Shown here: piece by piece, positions 23,270 through 35,500 of the stretch
How positions within the stretch are numbered: the stretch's first letter is position 1
Layout: every line of letters begins with the position of its first letter
Assembly: GCA_011009095.1 (NCBI GenBank)
Contig: VTPC01000612.1
Location: 129,078 to 193,077, forward strand
DNA length: 64,000 nt
Direction of reading: 5' to 3'
DNA from: Ignelater luminosus
Lineage: Eukaryota; Arthropoda; Insecta; Coleoptera; Elateridae
Notes under the pieces: generated by a model
Seen by the model: the letters and a program-made list of their open reading frames with translations, nothing else
The model's database searches: none
Told to the model about the DNA's origin: nothing
Made by a program: the position numbers and the translations under genes

Positions 23270-23690
23270 ACCAGAAGGGAGGGGGCAGAGATGGCTAGGC
23301 TACTTCTACGAAATTCTGAGCCGTTCCTGGAATGAATGCTTATAAAATATTCGTTGATTTTATCAGAGGCAGTATACCTGACCTACCACGAATGCAAACA
23401 TTTGGATGTAAAGTCTTTACAAAAATGTTTGTACCTCTGAAGAAACTTGATGACAGAAGCTCACCATATATTTTTATGGAGTACACACCTAATTCCTACA
23501 GACTATGAGATAACAAAAAGGGAGATAGTAATATCTAGAGACGTTGTGCTTTGTACACAAGGTAAGGTCGAGGGCAAAGATAAACTTGTAATAAAAATGC
23601 AAGAAAAAGAAGAAGACAAAAGCATAATAGAGAACAAAACTGATGAAAATATTAAGAAAACAGAAACGGATTTTAAAGATTAAGAAAGCA
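23270..23690 (+). pseudogene. Ty1/copia polyprotein fragment (end of integrase)
   Basis: The frame from 23380 reads FGCKVFTKMFVPLKKLDDRS then SSPYIFMEYTPNSYRL, stop, and after a shift EIVISRDVVLC. This is the conserved FGC.A......KLD.RS..CIFLGY......YRL.D..........RDV.F segment after the integrase core of copia polyproteins. Just upstream, EMARLLLRN and LSEAVYL correspond to the preceding E.AR..L....L....WAEA segment. The Lys/Glu-rich tail to 23683 follows in the shifted frame. Only about 130 residues remain and no LTR was found. Confidence 0.75.
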
Positions 23691-24360
23691 CGAAAGGAAG
23701 GAATAAAAACATTTCGCATTAAAAAAGACGGAAAGTATAGAACGCCTTCTTTTTGATCGCTTTGTATCAATTTGATTGGGATTTATTACACAAATAATTT
23801 ATTATCACGGAATATTCTAAGCACCTACAAAAATGCATTTAATACCTACAAAGTAAATTTATGGTTATGACTCATGTTCAATAGTTAACAAAAATATAAC
23901 TTGTTTACTATATCTAGCATACTTTATCGTTCTGCTAATATACCACAATCCTGTATTACTCATTATTCTACATTTTTTCTGGTTTATGTTTGTCATTATT
24001 GCGTGGTAGGAATATTAATAAATGTATAGTTTGGGATAAAAAGAAGTTGTTTAATGAATTAGATTGTGATAAACGTCTATCAGAATAATCTCAGCGTGTT
24101 TTTGTTTTTTAATTATTAGCTTGAATTTGACCATAAAAATAATTTTAATCCCACCCCCTAATAGTACTAGTATATTTACAAGGAATTAATTAAGATTTAC
24201 CTTGTTGAGCATGGAAGTTTACAACCATGCGAGATAATAGGGCAAATCACTTACCTCCAGTACATTGCACATTATTTTTTTACACGACCGCCTATGAAAT
24301 TAGTACCTACATATCTCTTAACCCCTTTATAAAAATCGAAAATATCATACTCCTATATGA
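23691..24360. other. No recognisable feature
   Basis: AT-rich DNA between the copia fragment and the DD41D mariner. No gene signature. Confidence 0.4.
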
Positions 24361-24364
24361 TATA

Positions 24365-25677
24365 AAGGGTTTTCCAATAAGAGGTGTTATTTTGAATAGC
24401 CCGCTATTTCGGTAGATGTCGCTTTTGAAGCTATCATTTTTTGACATTTGACAAGTAGAAACTACGCCATTAATAAATATGGAACGATACACGCTTCAAC
24501 AACGCATTGAAATTATTAAAATTCACTATAAAAATGGTGAAAATTTGGCAGAGACGGTTCGTAAAACTCGAACATTTTTGGGTCACCGTGAAGCACCTTG
24601 TCGGACCGCAATACAGAAATTGGTGAAAAAATTCGAGCTCTTGGGACAAGTTAGTGATGTGAAGAATAAAACCCGTGCACGTCGCTCAAGAACAGCCGAG
24701 AATATTGCTGTTGTAGCCGAAAGTGTTAAAGAAAACCCAGGTTTGTCCATTCCTCGTCGTTCTTTGGAATTAGCCATTCCACAAACGTCATTACACCGTA
24801 TTTTGCATAAAGATTTGGGTCTTAAGGCTTATAAAGTCCAGTTAACACAAGAACTCAAGCCGGCCGATCATCAACAACGTCGTGTCTTTGCTGATTGTCC
24901 CAACGACCCGTTGAAATGCATGAAAATGATCCAGAATTCCATCGAAAAATCATCTTGAGTGATGAGGCCCATTTCCACCTCGGTGGCTTCGTCAACAAGC
25001 AAAATTGTCGGATCTGGGGCTCAGAAAATCCAAGAGTTATTGTTGAAAAGTCTCTCTATCCTCAACGTGTGACTGTTTGGTGCGGTTTATGGTCCGGCGG
25101 AGTCATTGGACCTTACTTTTTCGAAAATGAGGCTGGAGCAACAGTTACGGTGACTGGATTGCGCTATCGAGAGATGATTAACGATTTTTTATGGCCGGAA
25201 TTGGATGGTATTGATCTGGACAACGTTTACTTTCAACAAGACGGCGCTACGTGCCACACAAGCAACGAAACCATTGATCTTTTACGGAAAAAGTTTCCGG
25301 ACCGTGTTATCTCTCGAAGAGGTGATCACAATTGGCCACCGAGATCTTGTGATTTAACACCTTGCGACTTCTTTCTTTGGGGCCACGTGAAAGAGAAGGT
25401 CTACGCCAACAGCCCAGCGTCGATTCAAGACCTCAAAGATGGAATTCGTGAGGCTATCGAGGACATAGGGCAGCCACTTTGCGATTTGGTTATGGAAAAT
25501 TTCATGAAAAGGATATTGTCCTGTAAGCGTGGTCGTGGTGGTCATTTGCCTGATGTTATTTTCCACTATTAACGGCATACCTTCCTCTTTATAATGAAAT
25601 AAACATCCGATCATTTATATTAAAAAATGGCACTTTTCTTTGAATATCAAAATAACACCTCTTATTGGAAAACCCTT
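24365..25677 (+). mobile_element. Mariner element, DD41D (rosa) type, 1313 bp
   Basis: Identical inverted ends start AAGGGTTTTCCAATAAGAGG and continue GTGTTATTTTGA on both sides, with TA at 24363-24364 and 25678-25679. One transposase gene occupies the interior. The perfect TIRs and a single main frameshift suggest recent insertion. Confidence 0.92.
24479..25572 (+). pseudogene. DD41D (rosa-type) mariner transposase, one frameshift
   Basis: Starts MERYTLQQRIEIIKIHY and ends HLPDVIFHY at 25572. The N-terminal half has two HTH regions (HREAPCRTAIQKLVKKFELL and LAIPQTSLHRILHKDLGL). A frameshift near 24900-24920 separates FADCPND from the catalytic frame. Catalytic residues: D in IILSDEAHFHLGGF, D in YFQQDGATCHT and D in CDLTPCDFFLWG. 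I count 41 residues between the second and third D, which defines the DD41D or rosa group. Length (about 350 residues) is normal. Apart from the one shift the protein looks complete. Confidence 0.9.
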
Positions 25678-25678
25678 T

Positions 25679-25904
25679 ATTATCGTACTGTTCATAGTTG
25701 CGGATTTTAATAACAGATATTTTGCCCTGTAAAGGTCGTGTAAAAAATAGCGTTCGTAACTCTTCAAAAGTGTCATTATCATTTGCTCGCTCATTAACAC
25801 TCGCATGATATATGCCAGTTTCTGAACTTGATACGATATATACTATTTTCTTCGAGTGTATAATAATATGCCCATTATGATATTCGTGGCTGACATTGAA
25901 GTAC
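25679..25904 (-). CDS. Unidentified open frame adjoining the mariner insertion
   Basis: From ATG at 25904 an uninterrupted frame (MYFNVSHEYHNGHIIIHSKK, then IVYIVSSSETGIYHASVNE, then FEELRTLFFTRPLQGKI) runs straight into the mariner TIR at 25677. Composition looks protein-like, but I recognise no family. It may be a host exon or an older transposon cut by the insertion; the sequence left of the element (24220-24362) does not obviously continue it. Possibly chance. Confidence 0.25.
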
Positions 25905-26182
25905 ATTATTTTTTTACTAGTAATAAAATGTTTACATTATGTTACTAATACAATAATGTTATATTTTAGTACTCCAGCTGGCCTTGTTTACAAATGTCAA
26001 ATTTAAAATTAATGTTCTGTCAGTTTGAATTTTAATTTTCAATTAATTTTGTACGTTCGAAGAAAAAATAGTATATCACTCGGAGTAGAACGTCTTTTTG
26101 TGTTTTGCACTCTTTGCACCGCCTCGGCAGCAAACGTGCTCAACACAAAAAAAAATCATTCTACTACTTGTAACATAATATA

Positions 26183-27732
26183 CAGAGAGAATTTAAAATG
26201 GTGTCCAAACAAAAACTACTTGCCATAGAGATGTTGCCAATATTTACTTCCATCTACTGACATCTGCTTATAAGGTGAAGTTAGCCTATAATCAATCTTG
26301 TTCTTAATGAAGTCTACGCTATTCAAAAAACAGTACTGTTAAAGTGGTTGCCTGCCATTTCAAAACTTTATTTGATTGAAAATCAGAATTTAATTAAAAA
26401 CAAATAAAACTCAATAAACGTAGTGAAAGAATGCAGTAATAGTATATTATTCAACGAGCACATAATGTAGGCTATTATTCAAGAGGATGAAGTTTACACA
26501 CGAGCCGAAGGCATTATGTGCGAGTCGAATACGACGTTTTAATCTACGATTCTAACACTTCTGAAGAAGATCTGGAGATGGATTCCTCTGAGGGAGGCGA
26601 TGTCCAAATTCCTGAATATGTAGAAGTCAATGAAAGTAAACAATCTTCACAAAGAGAGTTTTAGACCTGAAATACAAGGATCCTCTGAAGACGATGTCCA
26701 AATTTTTTTTCTAACAATAAATAGTTTGAAATTATAACAATTTCTATTTTGTTTATATCTATAAATAGACAACCAACAAAACATCGCCAGTGAATAAAAT
26801 CCATACAATTCACTAGTGTTTTATGAGTATGGTTATATCCCTATGGTTACGCGTATAAAAATTATATTATTGAAGAGTCCTAGATAAAATACTTTAATTT
26901 CAAATCTATTGCAACATTAAATAAGTTAAATAATAATTTTTCTTCGCCTTTACAATTTGCAAATTCAAATAATGTAATTTATTAACTTTATTAACATCTT
27001 CCTAAATACATTAAAATTATAAAACAGCAACAAAACGCCCATACAGAAAACGAGGAATTCCACAATAACAATTAACTATAAAATATAAATTAATACATCA
27101 CTTATACTGATAACAATACAAATTCTTAAATAATTAAAAACAATTTACTTTTACATAATGTGTTCCACATGACCACCGTTATTATTATAGCAGGCACTGA
27201 CCCGTTATTTCATATTTTCCAACACATTTTCCAGCTTATAACATCATAATCAAACTCTCGTTCAGGGAAATGTTCGACAAATTCTTTGATGCAAGAAGCA
27301 ACAGAATACGTTCATTCGCCATCTCAATTTCGTTGTCCATTACGAAAATAGGACTTTAAAATAAATTGATCCTGTTCAAGAGAGTAAGCCATAACCTAAA
27401 ATTTAAAAAAACATAAATACCCATATTATTTCAATGATTGAATAAATGTTACTTGCTGAAGCAAGTTTATTTATGTGCAAGTAGTCTTGAAAAAGACTGT
27501 TTAATGAAACTTTGCAAACGAAACGAGTACAAAAGAATAAAATAACACGCTTGAGACTTCTAAACCAAGATGGATAACGTAAAAGTAAAAAACGTGACAA
27601 CTAAAACATAAATCGGTGCAGGTGCATGCGCATATGACAAATTGTTGTAGTGGCTAACTTCACGTTAACAGAAAGTTTTGATAACGTCATCGGAAAGTAG
27701 TTTATTTTGGTCACCATTTTAAATTCTCTCTG
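26183..27732 (-). mobile_element. Internally deleted DUF4817-type DNA transposon with TA duplication
   Basis: Inverted ends CAGAGAGAATTTAAAATGGT run to about 45 bases on each side, flanked by TA (26181-26182 and 27733-27734). On the minus strand from 27392 the start MAYSLEQDQFILKSYFRNG, a stop, then VASCIKEFVEHFPERE is the DUF4817 N-terminus of insect Tc1/IS630-like transposases. It is followed within about 30 codons by CYNNNGGHVEHIM, the usual C-terminal end of the same proteins (about 27160). The whole catalytic core is therefore deleted. The remaining DNA is non-coding. Confidence 0.75.
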
Positions 27733-28340
27733 TATTATTTTCTACTGGCAACCCCAATTTTAAGAACACGCTGTCAGGATTTTTACAACCAGATGACACC
27801 TAGAGGTATAGGACCATTACTTATAATGTGGAATGCCATCCTTTTTCATCCTAAATTCTATCCTAAAGTTGCGTACTAAACAACATTTCAACATTACCAA
27901 CTGTTAATAATTTTATAATAACAGTGGTAGAATTTAAGGAAAAAACTTATTTAAGTTTTCAGTTTTTTTATTCAACACTGTAACACATAAACAAACGAAT
28001 AGCAGTTGATTGTAAACACAAACTTTTTATAAAAATTGAGATATAAATATAAATAAATATAAAAATATAAATAAAAATGCAAAACGTGCAAAACTTTGTA
28101 GGTTGGTGTGGCAGCACTGTTCAGTGAACTCGGGAAAATTAACCTCGGTAAACTTCATGTTAAATGGGCAAAACTTGGTTCGAAACTAGATTGTATTCTA
28201 GGATGGAAATAGATTCAAGTTCGATTCTAAAAAATACGTAGAAAAAAGGATAAAGTCAATCAGCTTTAGTGTGTAAATGTATTGCAGAGCGAAAGGCATG
28301 CAATGTAATTCTCAACGAACTCCGAAGGAGCCATTACTGA
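27733..28340. other. No recognisable feature
   Basis: AT-rich intergenic DNA. Near 28060 it has short runs of AAATATAAA-type repetition. No gene was recognised. Confidence 0.4.
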
Positions 28341-28344
28341 ATTT

Positions 28345-28650
28345 GCGAAGTCTGTCTGTCTGTATGTCCGCATTTTTTGTCAAATTCTGAAATTTTGACT
28401 TCAGATTTGGATTCTACATCAAAAACTAAAGACGACGTAGTATTTTCGTTTTTTTGATAACTCTTCGGGAACATGGTCAAAATGGCGGTCGAGAATTGGA
28501 AAATTTAAAAAAAAGTTTTTTTACTTTCGAATCGTATTCTACATCAAAAAATAAGACAAACGTGTACTTTTAGTTTTTTGATATCACCTCGGGAACATGG
28601 TCAAAATGGCTGCCAAAGTCTGAAAAAGTGACAAAACGGAGTTCGTTGTG
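28345..28650 (+). repeat. Duplicated repeat unit related to 7040-7195
   Basis: GGGAACATGGTCAAAATGGC occurs twice (near 28469 and 28591), each preceded by ATTCTACATCAAAAA and a TTTTTTGATA segment. The unit is therefore present about twice here and once near 7040. Non-coding; likely part of a dispersed repeat. Confidence 0.65.
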
Positions 28651-29593
28651 GTTATGCTTTGCATTCCCAGATGTTTTAGAATGCTTTACAAGTATGTTAA
28701 TACATTTATTTATTGTTGAAATTAGATTAAATTGATAGAAAATATGTACAAGTAGACCCTAAGATATTCTTTGCTGAGATATTTAAGCTGTTAATAAAAG
28801 AAAAAAAAACGATTTTTTGTTATATTTTGTACTAAAACTTGTTTTAGCAAATACATATTGAAATGATTCAATAAAACATTTCTGAAGATCTCCGCGAAGA
28901 ACTCGAAGTCGGTAGTTCAAAAAGTTTTTATTAATGGGCGCATTCAGGAACACTCAGCAAACTTCAGCGGTTGAGCTGCTGACAATGCAGTCACTACTGC
29001 CCATCACTGTCAACATACATAATAGGGTTGTTTAGTAATTTCTTTTATTCCAGAATCTGAAAGTATGTATTATAAATAATCAAAATTCAAAATATTAGAT
29101 TTTCTTGGATAACTCCTTAGGGTCTAAATAAATCAAAGAGTTGCTGCAATTCGGATAAAGGCGGGGTCCAGAATGACGTCACGAAGCCGTATGATAGCGA
29201 ACTTGTAATATCGGACGGCTATATACGGCTACATGTTATTATTTATTGTAGTAGCGTAATTCTGAAATCTGAAAGAAATAAAATAATAATAATAATAATT
29301 CTATATATAAAAAAATAAACTTCTAGCATTTGTAACATAAAAAACTATTAAAACACATTTTTAGGTAATAAAGAATAAGGTTTATTGCATTATCTACTCC
29401 TTCAATATAGTAGCTTATAGCAAACTCCCTCGAACTTTTTTATTTCACGGAAATGTTAGTTTCTCTTAACACAATTCTCAAAATTTCCAATACTGATCTT
29501 GTATAGAGTATAGACAGTAATTAGTTTAAATCTCTTAAATTAGGATAGTTATTTATCATTTATTTAAAAAGGAAATCTTAAAAATAGTTATTG

Positions 29594-32500
29594 ATGAGCC
29601 CCGACAACGATCCGTTGTGCTGCTGTGAATATTTTGATATCCACCAGGAACGGAATCACATACTCTTATGCTGTTGTAATTGTCAAGATTTAGACGAATC
29701 GGTTGAAAGGTGGGTGTGTATAGGTTAGGGGTTTTTTCGTATAAAAGTCAGAAAATTATCAATATTATATATTTAACTTACTTTATTATATAAATTATAA
29801 TTCAAAATAACCTTAAAATAGCCCAGTGATTAAAACGAATATGATTTGCATTTCGAATATTTTAATATGAACAATTTTTATACATATTTTAACTAATCCA
29901 GGGTTGTTAATTTTGTTTTACATATCATGTAATACTGTGTTAAAGGCAAACCAAATTGTTGATCAGTTGTTCAATAATATAATATGAATGACATATTATG
30001 ATTAAGTATGGTTTAATGCTGCAAACTCAAATTAGAAACCTAAGTAACTCATTTCATAGTATAATAGATGAATAAATAAAAGTTGCTATTTTAAGCTGAT
30101 CTTAAACATTTTACAATTATTTTGTTGGTAGTTGATATTTTTAATCCTTTAATATACAAAATATGCAGTTTATTTGCCTTCATAATAATTAATTTAACAA
30201 CCAAGTGATAGCATTAATTTTAAACCAATTGGTTTTATTATTTTTCTAAATTATCTATATTATGATGTATTTATTATACCTTATCACTTTGTAACTGGAT
30301 TTCTAAAGCATCACAATAGTTGGTTTAACACTATGTATTTTATGAATTATGCATGCAGTATGCTCATTTTACAGGCCACTCCTGAATGTTTACATTTCAG
30401 AGCTGGCTTTTCTTTAAAAAGTTCAACACTTATTAATTGAATCATAGTTGCTGTAAATTTAAAAACTGACAAAAGTCAATTGTTTGGCATTTGTTTGGCT
30501 ACATTTCCTGTTTTAACTTTTGTACAAACCTGTTCATTTTGTTTACTTTTTTTTTGTTAAATAAGTTTTCTTGTTTAATATTAAATTCTTAAGGTTTTAT
30601 AATATTTATAATTATCCTTATTGTGTTTTCTAAAAAAGCAAATCATATTTCTAACTAAAATAAATTGAAGAATTTTGACATTGACATTTATGATAGAAAA
30701 CAAACCATACAAACATGATCCATTTTGTTTTTAAAATTTGTAATTACACAAAGATATCTCTGAATTGTAAGATGTGTTGCTTACTCCCAAACATTCAGAG
30801 GACTCATAAAATGGGTATCCTGTATGCATTCAAAGATAAAAACAACCATTAGTACCACAACAGTAAAGATTATCAGCTTGTGTGCGCTGTAGCAATTGAA
30901 TCTTGACAGCCAACTGCAGCATTCTAAAAAGGCTAATTTGAACTTTTTCATAATTTTCACATTCATGATTCTTTGCGTTAATTCTTTAACTGAATACATA
31001 AACAGCATGAATTTAAATGACTTTGTGAGTTTTCATGATTTGTGTTTCCTAAGTTGTCTATGCATTTTTTAATTTTCTGATAGAATGATGTATCATTATC
31101 GCATATTTTACTATTTTCATCTTGTAAGTCATCATGTTGTTTACTGATTTTTATAAAAGGTAGCGCAACTTTAACTAAATCTCTATTGGAGGTATTAGTA
31201 CCTGTATTATTTTCATTATTTATTGGATTGTTATTCATGTTATCATGAACGATTATAATTATATTATGCTTGCTGTTATTTTCGTCTGCACTTATAGTGT
31301 CATTCTTGTTATGCTTTGTTATACATAATGGTGTGCTACAGTCTTTTTCTGTCTTACTTCCATTTAAGTTTGCACCTGTCATCGATTGAATTTTGGTTTT
31401 ATTTAGAGGTTGTTGATTGACTGTTTCATTTTGCTTGGTATTTGGTTCTGTTTTGTTTTCATTGAAATACTCTGGGACCACTATTACTGAACTTATGCTT
31501 TCATTAATTGGAGTTTCTTCTGCATTTTTGTTGCCAGTCGTAATTAGTTTTATTTCATAAGAATAATCATCTTCAAAGTAGTCATCGTCCTCATCATCCG
31601 TACCATAACGCTGATTTATTAACGTTTTATCTTCATTTGTAGGTGTTTCTGTTTCATTATTGTCAGTATAAATAACTGTCTCTGTTTTTCTTGTTTTTCC
31701 ATTTGAATTTATTGCTGGTTGGTTGTGGTTTATGTTTAAATCCACTATTGGAGGGTTTTTGTTTTCATTAGTTGGAATTTTTTCCATAATTTCGATTCTG
31801 TCTTCATCTGTAGATATTTCTGTCTCATGTGTGATGGTATCGGTAACTACTTCTGTTTTCGTTTGCTCTTCATTTGCGTTACTCAATGAAACATCTTGTG
31901 CTTGTACTGACTTGTTCAAATTTAAATTTGCTATTTGTGAGTTGAAGCCTTTAGCGATTGGACTTTGTTCTGGATTTCTGTTATCTGGGATAATTACTTT
32001 TGTTTTATAATCATTGTCGCCATCCTTATTGCTATCATCAAAATCATAACCTTGAATTATTATGCTTTTGTTTTTATTAGTAGATGTCTCTGTTTCTGTC
32101 TCTATCTCGGTTACTTTTTCTTCTTGATTTGCAGTCATAAATGATAGTTCTTTGTTATCATTCAAGGAGGCTTGTACTTGCACTGACTTGTTATCATCAT
32201 CATCATCGCCATCGTTATTAGTGCCATTATTGTCTTCATTTGTAGATGATTCTGCTCTATTTATATTTCTACTTGTGACATCGTTAATATTAATTTGTGT
32301 TCTGTCAGTGTTTTTATCTCTTCTTGCTGCTATTTCAAAGTTATCTAATTCTTTTGCATTTATATGGTCATCTGTTTGTGCTTGTTGTTCAATTGATTCT
32401 GTTGTTATTCTTAGTTTATAATTATCCGGGCTGTTCCCAATTTTATTTTTTATTGTTTCTGTTTTGTTTTGAAGTTCAGTTGTTTCTATATTGCTTCTAC

Positions 32501-35500
32501 TATTTATTAATGTTTTCTCATTTTTATTTTCATCCAGATCACTTTGATTTGATTCAGTGTGATTGAAAATTGAAGTTTTGTTATTGTTATTTTCATTATT
32601 ATTATTTGATAAACAGTTTTTTGGGTTTTCCAACACATTGCTGTCATTTTCAGTGTGATTAGTATTTGAATATGTATTATTTTCAACGCTGTGATCTAGG
32701 TTGGCCTCGTTATAATCAGGAAGACTTCTATGTGTTATTTCCATATTACTTACTTCATCAAAAATTCCCTTTTCTGATGGATCTTGGTTTGGCGAAGTTG
32801 AAATATCAAGTACAATTCCTGTAGTAATATTTTCTTCACCATTGAAAGTCAAAGTTTGATTTTCATTGTAATTTTCTTGTTTGTCTGCAGATCCTACCAA
32901 CAAGAAAAATTAATTATTTCCAGCGTGCAACATTAAAAACCCTTACCAGTTTTATTCATTGAATTTACCATTGATGAAGCCATAGCAATTTTATCTTCTG
33001 TTTTTAAAAACATACCACTTCTGGTTTCAGGGATTGTTTTTGATGAGTATGCACTTTGATATTCTGTCGGATCATAATATATTGGATTTTGTGAGTAAGT
33101 CGGATAACCGCCGTTCCATTGATAATTAGGATAGGCGAGTCTACTGTTTACCACTGTTTGTTTACATTCATCTTTACAATTTACTTGATTTTGTTGCTTT
33201 AACAAATTTCTCAACCCGTAGAGGTATAGAGTGAAAATATTTGGATTCAGATTATTATTAAATGCATTTACATTTGAATTAGATTGGACCTCTGCAGGAT
33301 ACCATATTAATGATCTATCTTTAATATTATTATTTGGGGCCTGAAACGGAAATAGACATGCTATGAATTGTGAAATTTATAAAATGAAAGTTTTACTCAC
33401 AGTTGTATCTGCTAAAGCTAACCCAATTACAGCAATAGCTCTAAGCAACATGACTTGACTACACTTGGAGGGTGTGTAATAAAATTAATAATTCACACGT
33501 GCTAAATGTTAGTTGACTGTCTATATATCTACTGATTTGTATGAATCGATTTAATCAAATCTTTTTACTATTGCATATTGTTTTTAAAATGCGATTTAGA
33601 TAATTATAGAAATTTGTATTTGTTTATGTGCAATGTCCATGACTCTCGATGGTTAAAAGTTATTAAAAATAAGTGAAGTGGAATTTTATCATTATTTCCC
33701 TGTGTGGCATACTCTTTTTAATCAAATATTGTCGGTACTTCTGTCAATTTCTTAATTTATGTTTCTTTTATTTTTAAAGAAAAATATAATTATAGAAGTG
33801 GGTGTGTCACTAAATATCATTTATTTATGTTTTATGGCAAAACAAATTTTAATTGATCCTCTTTGATGTTAAATTGGAATAACATAAAATAAAGGAATTT
33901 AAGTAGGTAGTAGGTATTATTAAATTTTTGTCAATTGATATAATAATATCTAGATTAGATTTTTTCTTTTGTCATGATAACTACAAGTTATGTGTACATG
34001 GTGTATCGAATTGATTGTCATCGTGTGGTATCTGGCTTAGTATTGATGATAAATTATCTAAACTAAATCAGCTCTAAAGTACTTCTTGTAATTAGTAATA
34101 AAAAAATCGACGCTAAATCTTATGATCTTTTTGGCAAAAATGCCTGACACAAACTTAATTCCAACAGGCCCTCTGTACTCCTCACACAGTCTTTTCCAAA
34201 ACTTTTCTTCTAATAATCGAATTTTTGCAGGAGATTGAAAAATGTATTTCACTCCTCATGAAACTTATCCAAGATATTAGTGTACTAGTATTTTTTATTA
34301 CTTTCAGCAGTCGAGCAAAATGGGGGAGGCCTTTGCCCTACAAGAGGGATGAACAGACTTATTATTACAGTTGCAAGAAGTACTTCTGAGTTGATTTAAT
34401 TCAAATAGATCTGTAGTGCTTTCATGTGAAACTGCGAATTGAGATCTCTAATTTTCATATCTTGGTTTCATCCTCTTAAACTATGTGTGGGCAGAAACCT
34501 AATCAAGTTACATTCTTCTACGCAAAAAACCTGCGTTTCTGCAAATACATTTTTGACCATTATAGTTCTTTTCTGTGCAAAATAATATTTTCTGAAAGTA
34601 GAGGTCGAACACCAACCAGAAACTAATTTCATGATTTTAAAAAAGATTTTGGCAGTTAGTTTAACCAGAACTGCTGTGGAATTAATGTATTTCAGAAAGA
34701 ACCAGTCTACATGACAACATAATGAAACGTTTTTTTTTGCTAAAATTCAACTTTACTTTTCAACAAATATCTCACCCTTCAAGAATCGTTTAGACATTCC
34801 GAGTTACGAGCCTTCTAGATAATATGATCAATCTAAAACCAAGCAGCGTCGATCTGGCAAACTTGAAGGTCCCCAGCGAAAAATATTTTTGGGTGCCCGT
34901 TGGTCGTAGTCCCCAAGGCGGGTGGATTACAAAGATGCTCACTATGCTATACCGAAAATCGACGACCTTTTGACAACATACATATTATTGCTCTCTGGAT
35001 TTAATAGAAGCATATCTGCATATTTCAGTGGATGAAGAAAGTTCAAAAATTCAAACCATCATTACGCACAAAAGTAGCTATTATTTCAATCGCCTCTTTT
35101 GACATTAAGACCGCTCCAAATGGTTTTCACCTGGTTATGGACAAGATCTTGGTTGACCTTAGGGGAGTAACATCATAATTCATGGCAAAACCATAGAAGA
35201 ATGTTATAAAAACTTGATTGTTTCTCTCGACAGAGTACAAGACCATGGCCTTCATCTTAACAAAGAGAAATGTAAATTTTTCAAGACGAAAGTGCAATAT
35301 TTAGGGTATGTTATTGAAAACGGAAACATATCAAAAGACCTATCTAAAGTCAACGCTAGTGTTAATGCGCCTAGACCAACCAATCAGGAAGACGTGAAAC
35401 GATTTTTAGAAATGGTTCGAAATTTATATCAAACATGTCAATACTCACATATCCATTAAGATTACTGAAAAACGAAGTTGCAAGCAATAGAGTGTCGACA

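Noticed and set aside
30987..31018. A 32-base intron (GTCATT...TTCAG) joining the nested gene to the membrane segment
   Set aside because: Phases would fit, but other introns in this window are at least 51 bases and the donor is poor. Left as an open question.
31723..32566. Plus-strand frames of 89-95 codons with membrane-like sequence
   Set aside because: They are antisense to the Asn/Asp-rich exon of the nested gene; Asn and Asp codons read backwards give Leu/Ile/Val/Ser runs.
34058..34252. 64-codon minus-strand frame with FWKRLCEEYRGPVGI
   Set aside because: Slight likeness to retroelement integrase tails, but too short and no neighbouring motif on that strand.
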